Origin: Chelydra serpentina | Lineage: Eukaryota > Chordata > Testudines > Chelydridae | Reading direction: 5' to 3' | NCBI GenBank assembly: GCA_037349315.1 | Contig: JBAIAC010000214.1 | Span: 2,046,001-2,110,000 of the forward strand | DNA length: 64,000 nt | Shown here: piece after piece, positions 1-9,848 of the stretch | How the letters are laid out: each line of letters starts with the position of its first letter | Position numbering within the stretch: position 1 is the stretch's first letter | Notes under the pieces: generated by a model | Database searches by the model: none | What the model saw: only the letters and a program-made list of their open reading frames with translations | What the model was told of the DNA's origin: nothing | Position numbers and translations under genes: made by a program

Positions 1-340
1 ATAATTTAGACCCCATCATTTTGTATGTATACTTAGGATTGTGTTTTCCAATGTGCATTACTTTGCATTTATCCACATTGAATTTCATCTGCCATTTTGT
101 TGCCCAGTCACCCAGTTTAGTGAGAACCCTTTGTAACTCTTCACAGTCGGTTTTTGACTTATCTTGAGTAATTTTATATCATATGCAAATTTTGCCACCT
201 CATTATTTAACACATTTTCCAGATCATTTATGAATATGTTGAACAACACTGGTCTCAGTACAGACCACTGGGGGACACCACTATTTACCTCTCTCCATTC
301 TGAAAACTGACTATTTATTCCTTATTTTCATGTCCTGTGC
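1..340 (-). mobile_element. Old CR1-like LINE, reverse transcriptase fragment
   Basis: Read on the minus strand this stretch resembles the part of CR1 ORF2 around the catalytic FADD motif: an F-I-N-D-L-like segment near 215-240 is followed by an A-D-D-like segment near 175-190. Many frame breaks show it is old. It is probably one end of the same antisense LINE that resumes at 1553 after a Harbinger fragment. The subfamily cannot be assigned by eye. Confidence 0.6.
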
Positions 341-775
341 CTTACATGGCCATTTATAGCAATGCAAAAGTGACTCTAAACCAGAGCATCACTCCAGTGT
401 ATGTGTGAATTGGGTCCCACAAGTACAACTCCAGCACTTGAATTAAGACTGAGAAACTCTAGAAAGACCTAGCCACGCTAGCTGACTTGGGAAGTAATGG
501 CAGGTGAAATTCACAGTGGAAGAAGGATTTTGGACCCCTCATACACATTGCTTCACAAGTGCCTCATCTTGACCCATAAGGCCCTTCATTATTTAGCCCC
601 ATCCTACTTAATATTTCTGTTATCTTGCCATTGACCCTGCCCCCCAACTCTGCTATGCCAACAGTGTTAGTCATGCCCGTGCTAGTCCATGTGTCCTACC
701 TGCACCTTTGTGTTTTCTCCCATGCTGCCCTTACACATGGAGAAAACTCCTTGTCTGCCTTAAAATCCGTTCTTA
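341..775. other. Unassigned sequence
   Basis: No exon, RNA gene or repeat end could be supported. Short open frames here lack family motifs. A faint resemblance to the 3' coding end of an old LINE near 570-600 was too weak to call. Confidence 0.4.
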
Positions 776-1550
776 GGCCTTGGCTACACTTGCAGATGTA
801 CAGCGCTGTGAGTTAAACCCGTCTTCGTACAGCTGAGTAGGGAAAGCGCTGCAGCCTGTCCACACTGGCAGCCACCAGCGCAGTAACGAGCACTAACTTG
901 GCTACATTTGCGGCACTTGCAGCGGTTTTGGGAGAGGTGCATTATGGGCAGGTATCCCACAGAACACCTCTTCCAATTCTGGCGCTGTGGGTTGTGGGAA
1001 GGGGGCATGGGGTATGGTGCATTCTGGGTCCTGTCCCAATGCCCCGTGATGCATCGCTTCGCATCCCAGCAATCCCTGTGTTTCCGGCCACAATTTGCGC
1101 CATCTTTCAACGGTTTCTTTGTAGCGCGATCTGTGCTCCGTTTCGGTCAACGGGAAAATGGATCCCGACCTGGTGAGCAAAATACTGACGAGTCTCGCCA
1201 GCACGTCACGTTTGGCAGTCGAGCTCTTCCTTAAGATCCACAGTGACAGCGAGGAGTCCGACGATGACGATGAAATTGTCACGCAAAACGCGTATGACAC
1301 GAACTTGCTTGTGGCATTCACGGACATGCTATGCACCGTGGAACGCCGCTTTTGGGCTCGGGAAACCAGCACAGAGTGGTGGGATCACATTGTCATGCAA
1401 GTCTGGGATGACGAGCAGTGGGTGCAGAACTTTCGGATGAGAAAAGCTACTTTCATGGGACTGTGTGAGGAGCTCGCCCCCGCCCTGTGGCGCAAGGACA
1501 CGAGATTGAGAGCTGCCCTGATGGTGGAGAAGCGGGTGCTTACAAATTGA
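776..1550 (+). mobile_element. Harbinger element, 5' part only
   Basis: The left end carries the CTTGGCTACACTTGCAG type of terminus shared with other Harbinger-like elements in this window. An open frame at 1158-1550 (about 130 codons) matches the N-terminal region of the transposase seen at 4673-5463: both have ERRFWARETST followed by a WWDHIV/W-DRIV segment and a FM-LC-EL-PAL segment. The copy stops abruptly after the VEKRV segment, where antisense CR1 sequence begins. The acidic serine-rich stretch near residues 30-38 is intact. It is a truncated pseudogene; the DDE catalytic core is missing. Confidence 0.75.
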
Positions 1551-1552
1551 TT

Positions 1553-2290
1553 GTTTAATAATTTGTTCCAGTATCTTTCCAGGTATTGAAGTTAGGCTGA
1601 CTGGTCTATAATTCCTCAGATCCTATTTGTTTCCCTTTTTAAAGATACGTACTATGTTTGCTCTTCTCTAGAACTCAGGGGCCTCACTCGTCCTGTATGA
1701 GTTCTCAAAGATAATTGCTAACAGTTTGGAGATTGCTCCAGCTATTTTTTAACCTTTCCTCATAGGTCAAGTTTTCTAAACCTTTATCAGTTTTATTGCT
1801 TTCCTCTGGGCTCTCTCTCCAAGTTATTCACATCTTTCCTAAAGTGTGGTACCCAAAATTGGACACAGTACTCCAACTGAGGCCTCATCAGTGATGAGTA
1901 GAGCAGGACAGTTACCTCCTGTGTCTTACATATGACTTTAGTGAAGACTGAAACAAAACAGGCATTAAACACTTCAGCCCTCTTGGTGTCATCAGTTATT
2001 AGCTCTCCTTCCCTTTTATGTCCCTTGTTAGGCTAAGGCACAAAATGATTTACACCTTTCTGATTTTGTCCCTACCTGCTTGTGCTAATATTTTGTACGC
2101 TTCCTTAGCAATTTGTCTATATTACCACTTTTTGTAGGATTCCTTTTTGATTTTCAGGTAAAGAGCTCCTGACACCATAAAGAGCACCATATTGGTCTCC
2201 TACTGTCTTTCCTTTGCACTGGGATAGTTTGCAGTTGTGCTTTAATATTGTCTCCTTGAGAAATACAGGCCATAGAATTTCACCCAGTTA
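1553..2290 (-). mobile_element. Old CR1-like LINE, antisense fragments
   Basis: Read in reverse, 1553-1640 gives the [12 protein letters not shown] motif of CR1 reverse transcriptase, and 1770-1900 resembles the C-terminal R-A-T-K-M-I-R-G-L / Y-E-E-R-L region. The pieces are decayed and interrupted by stops. 1910-2160 looks like the linker region upstream of the reverse transcriptase in the same orientation, so the order suggests more than one fragment or a rearrangement. Confidence 0.6.
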
Positions 2291-2326
2291 CTCCTGCATT
2301 GAGACCAGTAACTTGTTTGTTTAAAG

Positions 2327-2613
2327 CAGGGGTAGGGAACCTATGGCACGCGAGCTCATTTTCAGTGGCACTCGCACTGCCTGGGTCCTGGCCACCGGTC
2401 CAGGGGGCTCTGCATTTTAATTTAATTTTAATGAAGTTTCTTAAACATTTAAAAAACCTTATTTACTTTATATACAACAATAGTTTAGTTATATTATAGA
2501 CTTGTAGAAAGATCTTCTAAACATGTTAAAATGTATCACTGGCATGCAAAACCTTAAATTAGAGTGAATAAATGAAGCCTCGGCACACCACTTCTGAAAG
2601 GTTGCCGACCCTG
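2327..2613. mobile_element. Non-autonomous hAT element with 8-bp target duplication
   Basis: The left end is CAGGGGTAGGGAACC and the right end, read in reverse, is CAGGGTCGGCAACC, an inverted pair typical of hAT. The flanks are GTTTAAAG (2319-2326) and GTCTAAAG (2614-2621), an 8-bp duplication with one mismatch, the size hAT transposases produce. It has no coding capacity. It sits inside old LINE sequence, so it is younger than that LINE. Confidence 0.85.
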
Positions 2614-2690
2614 GTCTAAAGCATGTCTTCAGGAAAGGCAAGATCTTGATTTTTAAGGCATCACAAGATGGAGAAACCACCACTTCCGCC

Positions 2691-2793
2691 TGGCGCACCT
2701 GGCATTGGCCACTGTTGGAAGACAGGATACTGGGCTAGATGGACCTTTGATCTGACCCAGTATGGCTGTTCTGATGTTCACCTTCCTTGGCAG
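2691..2793 (+). mobile_element. LINE 3' end fragment (L3-like)
   Basis: The text runs from a GGCATTGGCCACTGTTGG-type segment to GATGGACCTTTGATCTGACC and a TATGGCTGTTCTGATGTTC tail. The same 3' end is seen complete at 16050-16145 and antisense at 22095 and 42368. Only the terminal 100 bases are present. Confidence 0.7.
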
Positions 2794-3030
2794 CTTGTTC
2801 CATGGTTAATCGACCTCACTGTTTAAAAATGTGTGCCTTATTTAACATTTAAATTTGTCTGGCTTCAGCTTCCAGCAATTTGTTCTTGGTCTGCTTTTCT
2901 CTGCTAGATTTAACAGTCTTTATTACCTGTTATTTCTGTGGTTCTTTTCTGTACCCACTTGAATTTTTCAACATCTTTTTTAAAATGTTCACATCAGAAG
3001 TGAGTGTAGTATTCATCATCCACATGTGAT

Positions 3031-3527
3031 AAAGTAAATCATCCTACTTCTTCCCTCCCAGAGCCCTCACCCCCTCCTCCATCCCAATCCCGTGCATAAG
3101 CCTGGAGTCCCCTCCTGCACCAAACTCCCTCCCAGAGCCCTCACCCCCTCCTGCACCCCAACACTCTGCCCCAACCCAGAGCCTCATGTAAAACTCATGA
3201 AATGTCCAGTGGATTCTAGGAGAGTAGGTGCAGTGTGACCATATGACCCCTGCACTCAAACTCCCTCCTAGAGCTTGCAACCCTCACTCCTGCACCCCAT
3301 CCCCCTGTCCCAGGCTCAGCCCGGAGCCCCATCCCACACTCCGAACCCCTGCCCAGAGCCTGCACTGCACCCCTGCCCCAGCCCGGTGAAGGTGGGGGAG
3401 AGTGAGTGACGGAGGAATGGGGGAATGGAGTGAGTGGGGTGGAGCCTCGGGGAAGGGGCAGGGTAGATCCTGGGTTGATCTTAAATTCATAAAGTGATCT
3501 TGTGCGTAAAAAGTTTGGAGACCACTG
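3031..3527. mobile_element. C-rich non-autonomous hAT-like element
   Basis: A C-rich body with repeated CCCTCCCAGAGCCCTCACCC text ends at AAAGTTTGGAGACCACTG, whose reverse complement (CAGTGGTCTCCAAACTTT) is a hAT-type terminus. The left terminus is not recognisable, so the element is truncated or diverged. A G-rich segment of similar composition in the other orientation occurs near 23930-24120. Open frames through it are composition artefacts. Confidence 0.55.
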
Positions 3528-3566
3528 ATCTAATGGTTCCTTCTGGCCTTAAACTCTATGCATCTA
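3528..3566 (+). mobile_element. CR1 3' tail fragment
   Basis: ATCTAATGGTTCCTTCTGGC followed by CTTAAACTCTATG is the terminal text of an older CR1 subfamily. It is separated from the rest of its element by the hAT-like insertion to the left. Confidence 0.6.
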
Positions 3567-3951
3567 GTGGGCATCAGTCCAGGAATATCACAATACAAGT
3601 ATCTACAACTTTCACCAAGCTTACATCATCACCAGCATGAGCTCAGTCTGCATTTCAGGAACAGAAAAGTGATGGTAAAACTATACAGGCTTTTAAAAAC
3701 AATAACTGAAATGATAAATAATAATTGCCTCTCTGTTGTCTGATGGTCTTAAAACACTTAGTTCATGTATCCTTCCAAACCCCGTTTTGAAGCAGGAAAG
3801 AGAGAATTATCCCTATTGAACACAGGGGGAAATTGAGGCACAAAGAGGTTCTGACTAACATTTTCAAACTTGGATACTTAAAGCTAGGTAGCTAAATGAG
3901 GAGGCTAGTTTATAGAGGTGTTGAACACCTATAACTCGTAGTGAAGTCAAA
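3567..3951. other. Unassigned sequence
   Basis: AT-rich sequence with no supported feature; it forms the left flank of the Harbinger element. Confidence 0.4.
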
Positions 3952-4672
3952 GGGTACGCCTACACTATGAAATTAGGTCGCATTTATAGAAGTCGATATT
4001 TTAGAAACCGAGTTTATAGAATCGATTGTGTGTGTCCCCACTAAAGACCATTAAGGCCATTAAGTCGGCGGACTGCGTCCACAGTATCGAGGCTAGCGTC
4101 GACTTTCTGAGCGTTGCACTGCGGGTAGCTATCCCACAGTTCCCGCAGTCTCCGCCGCCCATTGGAATTCTGGGTTGCGATCCCAATGCCTGATGGGGCA
4201 GAAAACATTGTCGCTGGTGATTCTGGGTACATGTCGTCAAGCCACCCCCCCATCCCTCGCTCCCTCCCTCCGTGAAAGCAATGGCATGCAATCGTTTCAC
4301 GCCTTTTTTCCTGGGTTACCCGTGCAGACGCCATACCACGGCAAGCATGGAGCCCGCTCAGCTCACAGTCACCGTACGTCTCCGGCGTGCTCCTGGCAGA
4401 CCTCGGTGAGGTCTGTCAGGGGCGCCTGGACATTAACTGGGAGTGACTCAGTTCATTCTCCTTTTTACGTTTTGTCTAGTGGGGATTCAGTCCTGCTGGA
4501 ACACGGACAGAGGGATAGTTCCCCCCCTCCTTCCGTGAAAGCAACTGAGGGGGGAGCAAAAAATCCTTTTGCGCCTTTTTCCGTGCGGGTGCCATATTGC
4601 TGTCACCATTGTGATCCACCCGCTGCCTCTGCTGCCACTCTGCTCTCCTGCAGACACCATACCGGGGAAAGC

Positions 4673-7040
4673 ATGGAGCCTGCTCAGATCGCCACAGCTG
4701 TTATCGCCGTTCTAAACACCACGCGCATTGTCCAGCAGTATATGAAGAACCAGAACCTGCAACAGCAGGCGAGTAGGCAATGGCAGCGCGGTGAGGACAG
4801 TGATGAGGACATGGACACAGACTTCTCTCAAAGTACGGCCCCCCGCAATTTGGACATCATGGTGCTAATGAGGCAGGTTCATGCCGTAGAACGCCGATTC
4901 TGGGCCCGGGAAACAAGCACAGACTGATGGGACCGCATAGTGTTGCAGGTCTGGGACGATTACCAATGGTTGTGAAACTTTCGCATGCATAAGGGCACTT
5001 TCATGGAACTTTGTGACTTGCTTTCCCCTGCTCTGAAGCGCCAGAATACCAAGATGAGAGCAGCCCTCACAGTTGAGAAGCGAGTGGCGATAGCCCTGTG
5101 GAAGCTTGCAATGCCAGACAGCCACTGGTCAGTCGGGAATCAATTCGGAGTGGGCAAATCACCTGTGGAGGCCGCTGTAATGCAAGTAGCCAACGCAATC
5201 ACTGAGCCGCTGCTACTAAGGGTAGTGACTCTGGGAAATGTGCAGGTCACAGTGGATGGCTTTGCAGCAATGGGGTTCCCGAACTGTGGTGGGGCGATAG
5301 ATGGAACCCATATCCCTATCTTGGCACCGGACCACCAAGGCAGCGAGTACATAAACTGAAAGGGTTACTTTTCAATAGTGCTTCAAGCACTGGTGGATCA
5401 CAAGGGACGTTTCACCAACATCAACGTGGGATGGCTGGGAAAGGTACATGATGCTCGCATCTTAGAATCATAGAATCTCAGGGTTGGAAGGGACCTCAGG
5501 AGGTCATCTAGTCCAACCCCCTGCTCAAAGCAGGACCAACCCCAACTAAATCATCCCAGCCAGGGCTTTGTCAAGCCTGACCTTAAAAACCTCTAAGGAA
5601 GGAGATTCCACCACCTCCCTAGGTAACCCATTCCAGTGCTTCACCACCCTACTAGTGAAAAAGGTTTTCCTAATATCCAACCTAAACCTCCCCCTCTGCA
5701 ACTTGAGACCATTACTCCTTGTTCTGTCATCTTCTACCACTGAGAACAGTCTAGATCCATCCTCTTTGGAGCCCCCTTTCAGGTAGTTGAAAGCAGCTAT
5801 CAAATCCCCCCTCATTCTTCTCTTCTGCAGGCTAAACAATTCCAGTTCCCTCAGCCTCTCCTCATAAGTCATGTGCTCCAGCCCCCTAATCATTTTTGTT
5901 GCCCTCCGCTGGACTCTTTCCAATTTATCCACATCCTTCTTGTAGTGTGGGGCCCAAAACTGGACACAGTACTCCAAATGAGGCCTCACCAGTGCCGAAT
6001 AGAGGGGAATAATCACGTCCCTCGATCTGCTGGAAATGCCCCTACTTATGCAGCCCAAGATGCCGTTAGGCTTCTTGGCAACAAGGGCACACTGTTGACT
6101 CATATTCAGCTTTTCGTCCACTGTAACCCCTAGGTCCTTTTCTGCAGAACCGCTGCCCAGCCATTCGGTCCCTAGTCTATAGCAGTGCATGGGATTCTTC
6201 CGTCCTAAGTGCAGGACTCTGCACTTGTCCTTGTTGAACCTCATCAGATTTCTTTTGGCCCAATCCTCTAATTTGTCTAGGTCCCTCTGTATCCTGTCCC
6301 TACCCTCCAGCGTATCAACCACTCCTCCCACTTTAGTGTCATCTGCAAACTTGCTAAGGGTGCAGTCCGCACCATCCTCCAGATCGTTGATGAAGATATT
6401 GAACAAAACCGGCCCCAGCACCGACCCTTGGGGCACTCCACTTGATACCGGCTGCCAACTAGACATGGAACCATTGATCACTACCCGTTGAGCGCGACCA
6501 TCCAGCCACATTTCTATCCACCTTACCGTCCATTCATCCAGCCCATACTTCTTTAACTTGCTGGCTAGAACACTGTGGGAGATTGTATCTTCAGGAACTC
6601 TGGTCTGTTTCAGCTGCAGCAGCAAGGGACTTTCTTCCCAGACCCGAAAATAACAGTTGGGGATGTTGAAATGCCTATAGTTATCCTTAATGCCATGGCT
6701 TATGAAGCCATACACAGGCAGCCTGGACAGTAGCCAGGAGCTGTGCAACTATAGGCTGAGCAAGTGGAGAATGGTGGTGGAATGTGCATTTGGATGTTTA
6801 AAAGCCCGTTGGTGTAGTTTACTGACTAGGTTAGACTCAGCTAAACCACTATTCCCATTGTTATTACTGCTTGCTGTGTGCTCCACAATATCTGCGAGAA
6901 TAAGGGGGAAACATTGCGGGGTGGGAGGTTGAGGCAAATCACCTGGCCGCTGATTACGCGCAGCCAGACACCACGGCGATTAGAAGAGTTCAGGAGGGTG
7001 CGTTGCGCATCAAGGAAGCTTTGAAAACCAGTTTAATGAA
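4673..7040 (+). pseudogene. Harbinger transposase, disrupted by three stops and a CR1 insertion
   Basis: From the ATG at 4673 one reading frame runs to 5463 and is broken only by three in-frame TGA codons (4925, 4973, 5357). It contains the ERRFWARETST segment, a helical DNA-binding-like region (VEKRVAIALWKLA), the first catalytic aspartate in GGAIDGTHIPI, and a segment ending at V-H-D-A-R-I that supplies the second aspartate. After the CR1 (5464-6586) the protein resumes at the F-R-N-S-G-L segment, then [15 protein letters not shown]. It continues to the glutamate in VVECAFG-LKARW near 6775-6815, with frameshifts after 6700. The family removes and inserts DNA at TNA targets; this copy is dead. 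Confidence 0.85.
5464..6586 (-). mobile_element. 5'-truncated CR1 LINE nested in the Harbinger transposase
   Basis: The 3' end lies at the low-coordinate side, where GAATCATAGAATCTCAGGG is the reverse of the CR1 tail microsatellite. Read on the minus strand, a frame from about 6586 to 5546 encodes the reverse transcriptase from [17 protein letters not shown] through [16 protein letters not shown] and the C-terminal [18 protein letters not shown] region to LDKALAGMI. It is flanked by ATCTT at 5459-5463 and 6587-6591. Removing it rejoins the transposase frame exactly, so this looks like a clean, fairly recent insertion. Confidence 0.92.
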
Positions 7041-7430
7041 TGGCCAGGATACAGTGTGAAAGTTCTGTTTGTTTCTCCTTAATGAAAACCCCCGCCCCTT
7101 GGTTCACTCTACTTCCCTGTAAGCTAACCGCCCTCCCCGCCCCCCCTCGGTCACCACTTGCAGAGGCAATAAAGTCATTGTTGCTTAAAAGTCATGCATT
7201 CTCTATTAATTCATCACACAAATAGGGGGATAACTGCAAAGGTAGCCCAGGATGGGTAGTGGAGGAAGGAAGCACCGTGATGGGTGGTGGAGGAGGGAAG
7301 GACAAGGTCACACTGCACTTTAAAACTTATTGAATGCCACCTTTCTGTTGCTTGGACAGTCCTCTGGGGTGAAGTGTTTGGGTGCACGGAGGCCCCCCCC
7401 ACCACGTTCTTGGGTATCTGGGTGAGGAGG
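7041..7430. other. Harbinger internal non-coding region
   Basis: It lies between the end of the transposase relic and the second exon of the Myb-like gene. An AATAAA at about 7168 could serve the transposase transcript. The open frames here have no recognisable motif. Confidence 0.4.
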
Positions 7431-7439
7431 CTATGGGAC

Positions 7440-7830
7440 TCAGGGAGGAGGGCTATTGGTTATATAGGGGCTGTAGCGGCGGTCTGTGCTCATGCTGCCT
7501 TTCCTGCACCTCAGCGATACGCCGGAGCATATCCGTTTGATCCTCCAGTAGCCTCGGCATTGCCTTCTATCAGCAAGTTGATGCCACCTACCATCTTCAG
7601 CCCGACACTCTTTATGTTCAACACGCCACCTGTCCTCGCGTTCATATTGTGCTTTTCTGGACTGTAACATTGTCTACCTCCACACATTCTGCTGGGCCAT
7701 TTCCGTGTGGGAGGACTGCATGAGCTCTGAGAACATTTCATCGCGATTCCTTTTTTTTTTTTTTACTTCTAATCTTCGCAAGCCTCTGGGACGGTGATGA
7801 AAGGGGGAGTGTTGAAACATTTGCAGTTGC
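7440..7830 (-). pseudogene. Second-exon remnant of the Harbinger Myb-like protein
   Basis: Reading from about 7830 downwards gives a basic patch (KKKKRNRDEMF), then SELMQSSHTEMAQQNVWR, an in-frame TAG at 7674-7676, and in the same frame MLQSRKAQYEREDRWR. Charged helical text of this kind is usual in the C-terminal half of Myb/SANT-like proteins of this family. The acceptor site is not clear; a pyrimidine-rich stretch lies near 7825-7850. The stop makes the full-length protein unlikely from this copy. Confidence 0.55.
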
Positions 7831-8155
7831 AGGAGGAAAAAAACAGGAGAGTAGTAGTTAAAAAGACACATTTTAGAGAACAATGCTCCTAACATTACAT
7901 AGTACATGTGCATTCGGTCCAAGGTCACACTTTGCCTCTTATATTGAGGGTCTGCCGGTTTTCGGGTTAACGTGCAGCGCGAACCTAATCAAACCCCTCC
8001 CAACACACACACAATTATCTTGGATGATGGCTGCACCCCTCCCCCCACCGCGTGGCTAACAGCGGGGAAGATTTCTGTTCAGCCACAGGCAAACAGCCCA
8101 GCAGGGACGGCCACCTCTGAATGCCCCCTTAATAAAATTCCCCTATTTCAACCAA

Positions 8156-8455
8156 GTGACCATGAATGATGATATCACACTTCTGAGGATAACACAGAGA
8201 GATAAAGAACGGATGTTGCTTGAATGCCAGAAAACACCAGAACTATACGCCGTCACGCTTTTTAATGCAATGATTCCAGACTATGTGCTACTGGCCTGGC
8301 GTGGTAAAGTGTCCTACCATGAAGAACGGAATAAGGCTGCCCTCCCCAGAAACCTTTTGCAAAGACTTTGGGAGTACATCCAGGTGAGCTTTATGGAAAT
8401 GTCCCTGGAGGATTTCTGCTCCATCCCCAGACATGTTAACAGACTTTTCCAGTAG
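8156..8455 (+). CDS. 99-codon open frame of unknown function inside the Harbinger element
   Basis: I do not recognise this protein. It starts MTMNDDITLLRITQRDKERM and ends HVNRLFQ, with no cysteine pattern, signal peptide or membrane segment. It lies between the transposase and the Myb-like first exon and overlaps the presumed intron of the latter on the other strand. Codon texture is protein-like (charged and hydrophobic residues alternate), and it is open although the neighbouring transposase has stops. It could be a third element gene, an extra exon, or chance. Confidence 0.35.
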   Translation: MTMNDDITLLRITQRDKERMLLECQKTPELYAVTLFNAMIPDYVLLAWRGKVSYHEERNKAALPRNLLQRLWEYIQVSFMEMSLEDFCSIPRHVNRLFQ

Positions 8456-8530
8456 CTGTACTGGCAGCAAATTAATCATTAAACACGCTTACTTCTAAAC
8501 CATGTATTATATTTACAGAGGTACACTCAC

Positions 8531-9104
8531 CAGAGGTCCCTTCTCTGCCTTCAAGGTCCGGGAGCACACCTTGGGTGGGTTCCTGGGGTACTGGCTCTAG
8601 GGTGACAAACAGTTCCTGGCTGTCGGGGTAAATGGTTTCTCCACTTGCTTGCTGTGCGCTATCTTCAACATCATGATCATAATCTTCCTTGTCCCAAAAA
8701 TGCGCATCACTGTTTTCTGATACTCCATTGATGGAGTCAAAGCACATGGGTGCGTTACTGCTGGCTGCACACCCTAGAATGGCATGCAGCTCATCATAGA
8801 AGCGGCATGTCTGGGGCTTTGACCTGGAGCGGCCGTTTGCCTCTCTGATTCTTTGGTATGCTTGCCTGAGCTCCTTAATTTTAACGCGGCACTGTTGTGC
8901 GTCCCTGTTGTAGCCTCTGTCCTTCATGCCCTTGGAGACTTTGGCATATGTATTGGCATTTTGTCTTTTGGACCGTAGTTCTGATAGCACGGATTCATCT
9001 CCCCATACAGCGATCAGATCCCGTACCTCACGTTTGGTCCATGCTGGAGCTCTTCTTCGATTCTGGGAATCCATCATGGTCACCTCTGCTGATGAGATCT
9101 GCAT
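8531..9104 (-). CDS. Myb/SANT-like DNA-binding protein of Harbinger, first exon
   Basis: The frame starts at 9104, or more likely at the internal MDSQNRRRAPAW start a few codons on. It encodes a trihelix/Myb-like domain in its first half: W in RRAPAWTKREVRDLIAVW, then YAKVSKGMKDRGYNRDAQQC and KIKELRQAYQRIREANGR, ending near FYDELHAILG. An acidic linker follows. The frame stays open to 8472, but a good donor (CTG followed by GTGAGT at 8530-8525) suggests exon 1 ends at 8531 and the last codons are intronic. In this family the Myb-like protein binds the element ends and helps bring in the transposase. No stop is present in the exon. Confidence 0.8.
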
Positions 9105-9540
9105 TCACCTGCAGCTCGCCATGCTGGCCAAACAGGAAATGAGATTCAAAAGTTTGCGGGCCTTTTCCTATGTACTTGGCCAGTGCATCTGAGTTGAGAG
9201 CACTGTCCAGAGCGGTCACAATGGAGCACTGTGGGATAGCTCCCGGAGGCCAATACCGTCGCATTGCGACCTTACTACCCCAAATTCGACCCGGCAAGGT
9301 CAATTTCAACGCTAATCCCCTCTTGAGTGGAGTGCAGAAATCGATTTTAAGAGCCCTTCAAGTTGAAGTAAATGGCTTCGTCGTGTGGACGGGTGCATGG
9401 TTCAATCGATCTAACGCTGATAAATTTGACCTAAACTCGTAGTGTAGACCAGGGCAATGGGACCTCAAGTTGCTTAGCACCACTGAAAATCAGGCCCTTT
9501 ATGCTTAACTTTAAGTATCCAAGCTTGAAAATTTTTGCCT

Positions 9541-9848
9541 AATGGTTTGTCTACACTGCAAAAAAAAAAAAAAAAAAACCACGGCAGCAAGTTTCAGAGC
9601 CTGGATCAATGGATTTGGGCTTATGCTATCTGGCTAAAAATAGCAGTGTAGACATCAGGGCTCAGGCTGGGGCCCAAGCTCGGAGACACTCCCTCGTTGG
9701 GTTTTGGAGCCCAGATTCCAGATCAAGTTTGAATAGCTACACTTCTATTTTTAGCCCCAGAGCGCAAGACCCGCAAGCCAGAGTCAGTTGATCTTGGCTC
9801 TGAAACTCACTGCCAAGGGGTGTTTTTTGAAGTGCTGGTCTACCCTGA
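9541..9848. mobile_element. Harbinger-like MITE
   Basis: The left end has TGGTTTGTCTACACTGCA and the right end CTGGTCTACCCTGAGG; the interior is partly self-complementary (TTTTTAGCC.. and GGCTAAAAATAG). It contains an A17-type run near 9561. It has no coding capacity and is close in text to the MITEs at 9849 and 22871. Confidence 0.6.

Larger units (their letters stand above)
2230..3030 (-). mobile_element. Old CR1/L3-type LINE 3' region, antisense, carrying two insertions
   Basis: The segments 2260-2326, 2614-2690 and 2794-3020 read as one continuous antisense old LINE 3' region once the hAT element (2327-2613) and a short sense LINE fragment (2691-2793) are taken out. The same consensus-like text (TTTCACCCAGTTACTCCTG and similar) recurs near 20880 in this window. 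It is non-coding decay. Confidence 0.5.
3952..9455 (+). mobile_element. Two-gene Harbinger element, about 4.4 kb after removing a nested CR1
   Basis: The ends form an imperfect inverted pair: GGGTACGCCTACACTATGA on the left, and on the right, read in reverse, GCCCTGGTCTACACTACGA; both continue into a TTAGGTC segment. Between them lie a DDE transposase relic on + (4673 to about 7040), a Myb/SANT-like gene on - (9104 down to about 7440) and an unexplained open frame (8156-8455). This paired architecture is the known PIF/Harbinger plan, in which the Myb-like protein partners the transposase. A CR1 at 5464-6586 splits the transposase. No clean 3-bp TNA duplication was seen at the outer ends. Confidence 0.85.

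Noticed and set aside
3044..3490. Gly/Ser-rich and Pro-rich antisense frames
   Set aside because: C-rich hAT-like body; frames are low complexity and lack any motif.
4175..4672. N-terminal extension of the Harbinger transposase upstream of 4673
   Set aside because: It is open but has no counterpart in the copy at 1158, and the MEPAQIATAV start fits the family better.
5546..6748. 400-codon antisense frame as one protein
   Set aside because: Its first 50 or so codons are antisense Harbinger; the rest is CR1. The fusion is a chance read-through of the insertion junction.
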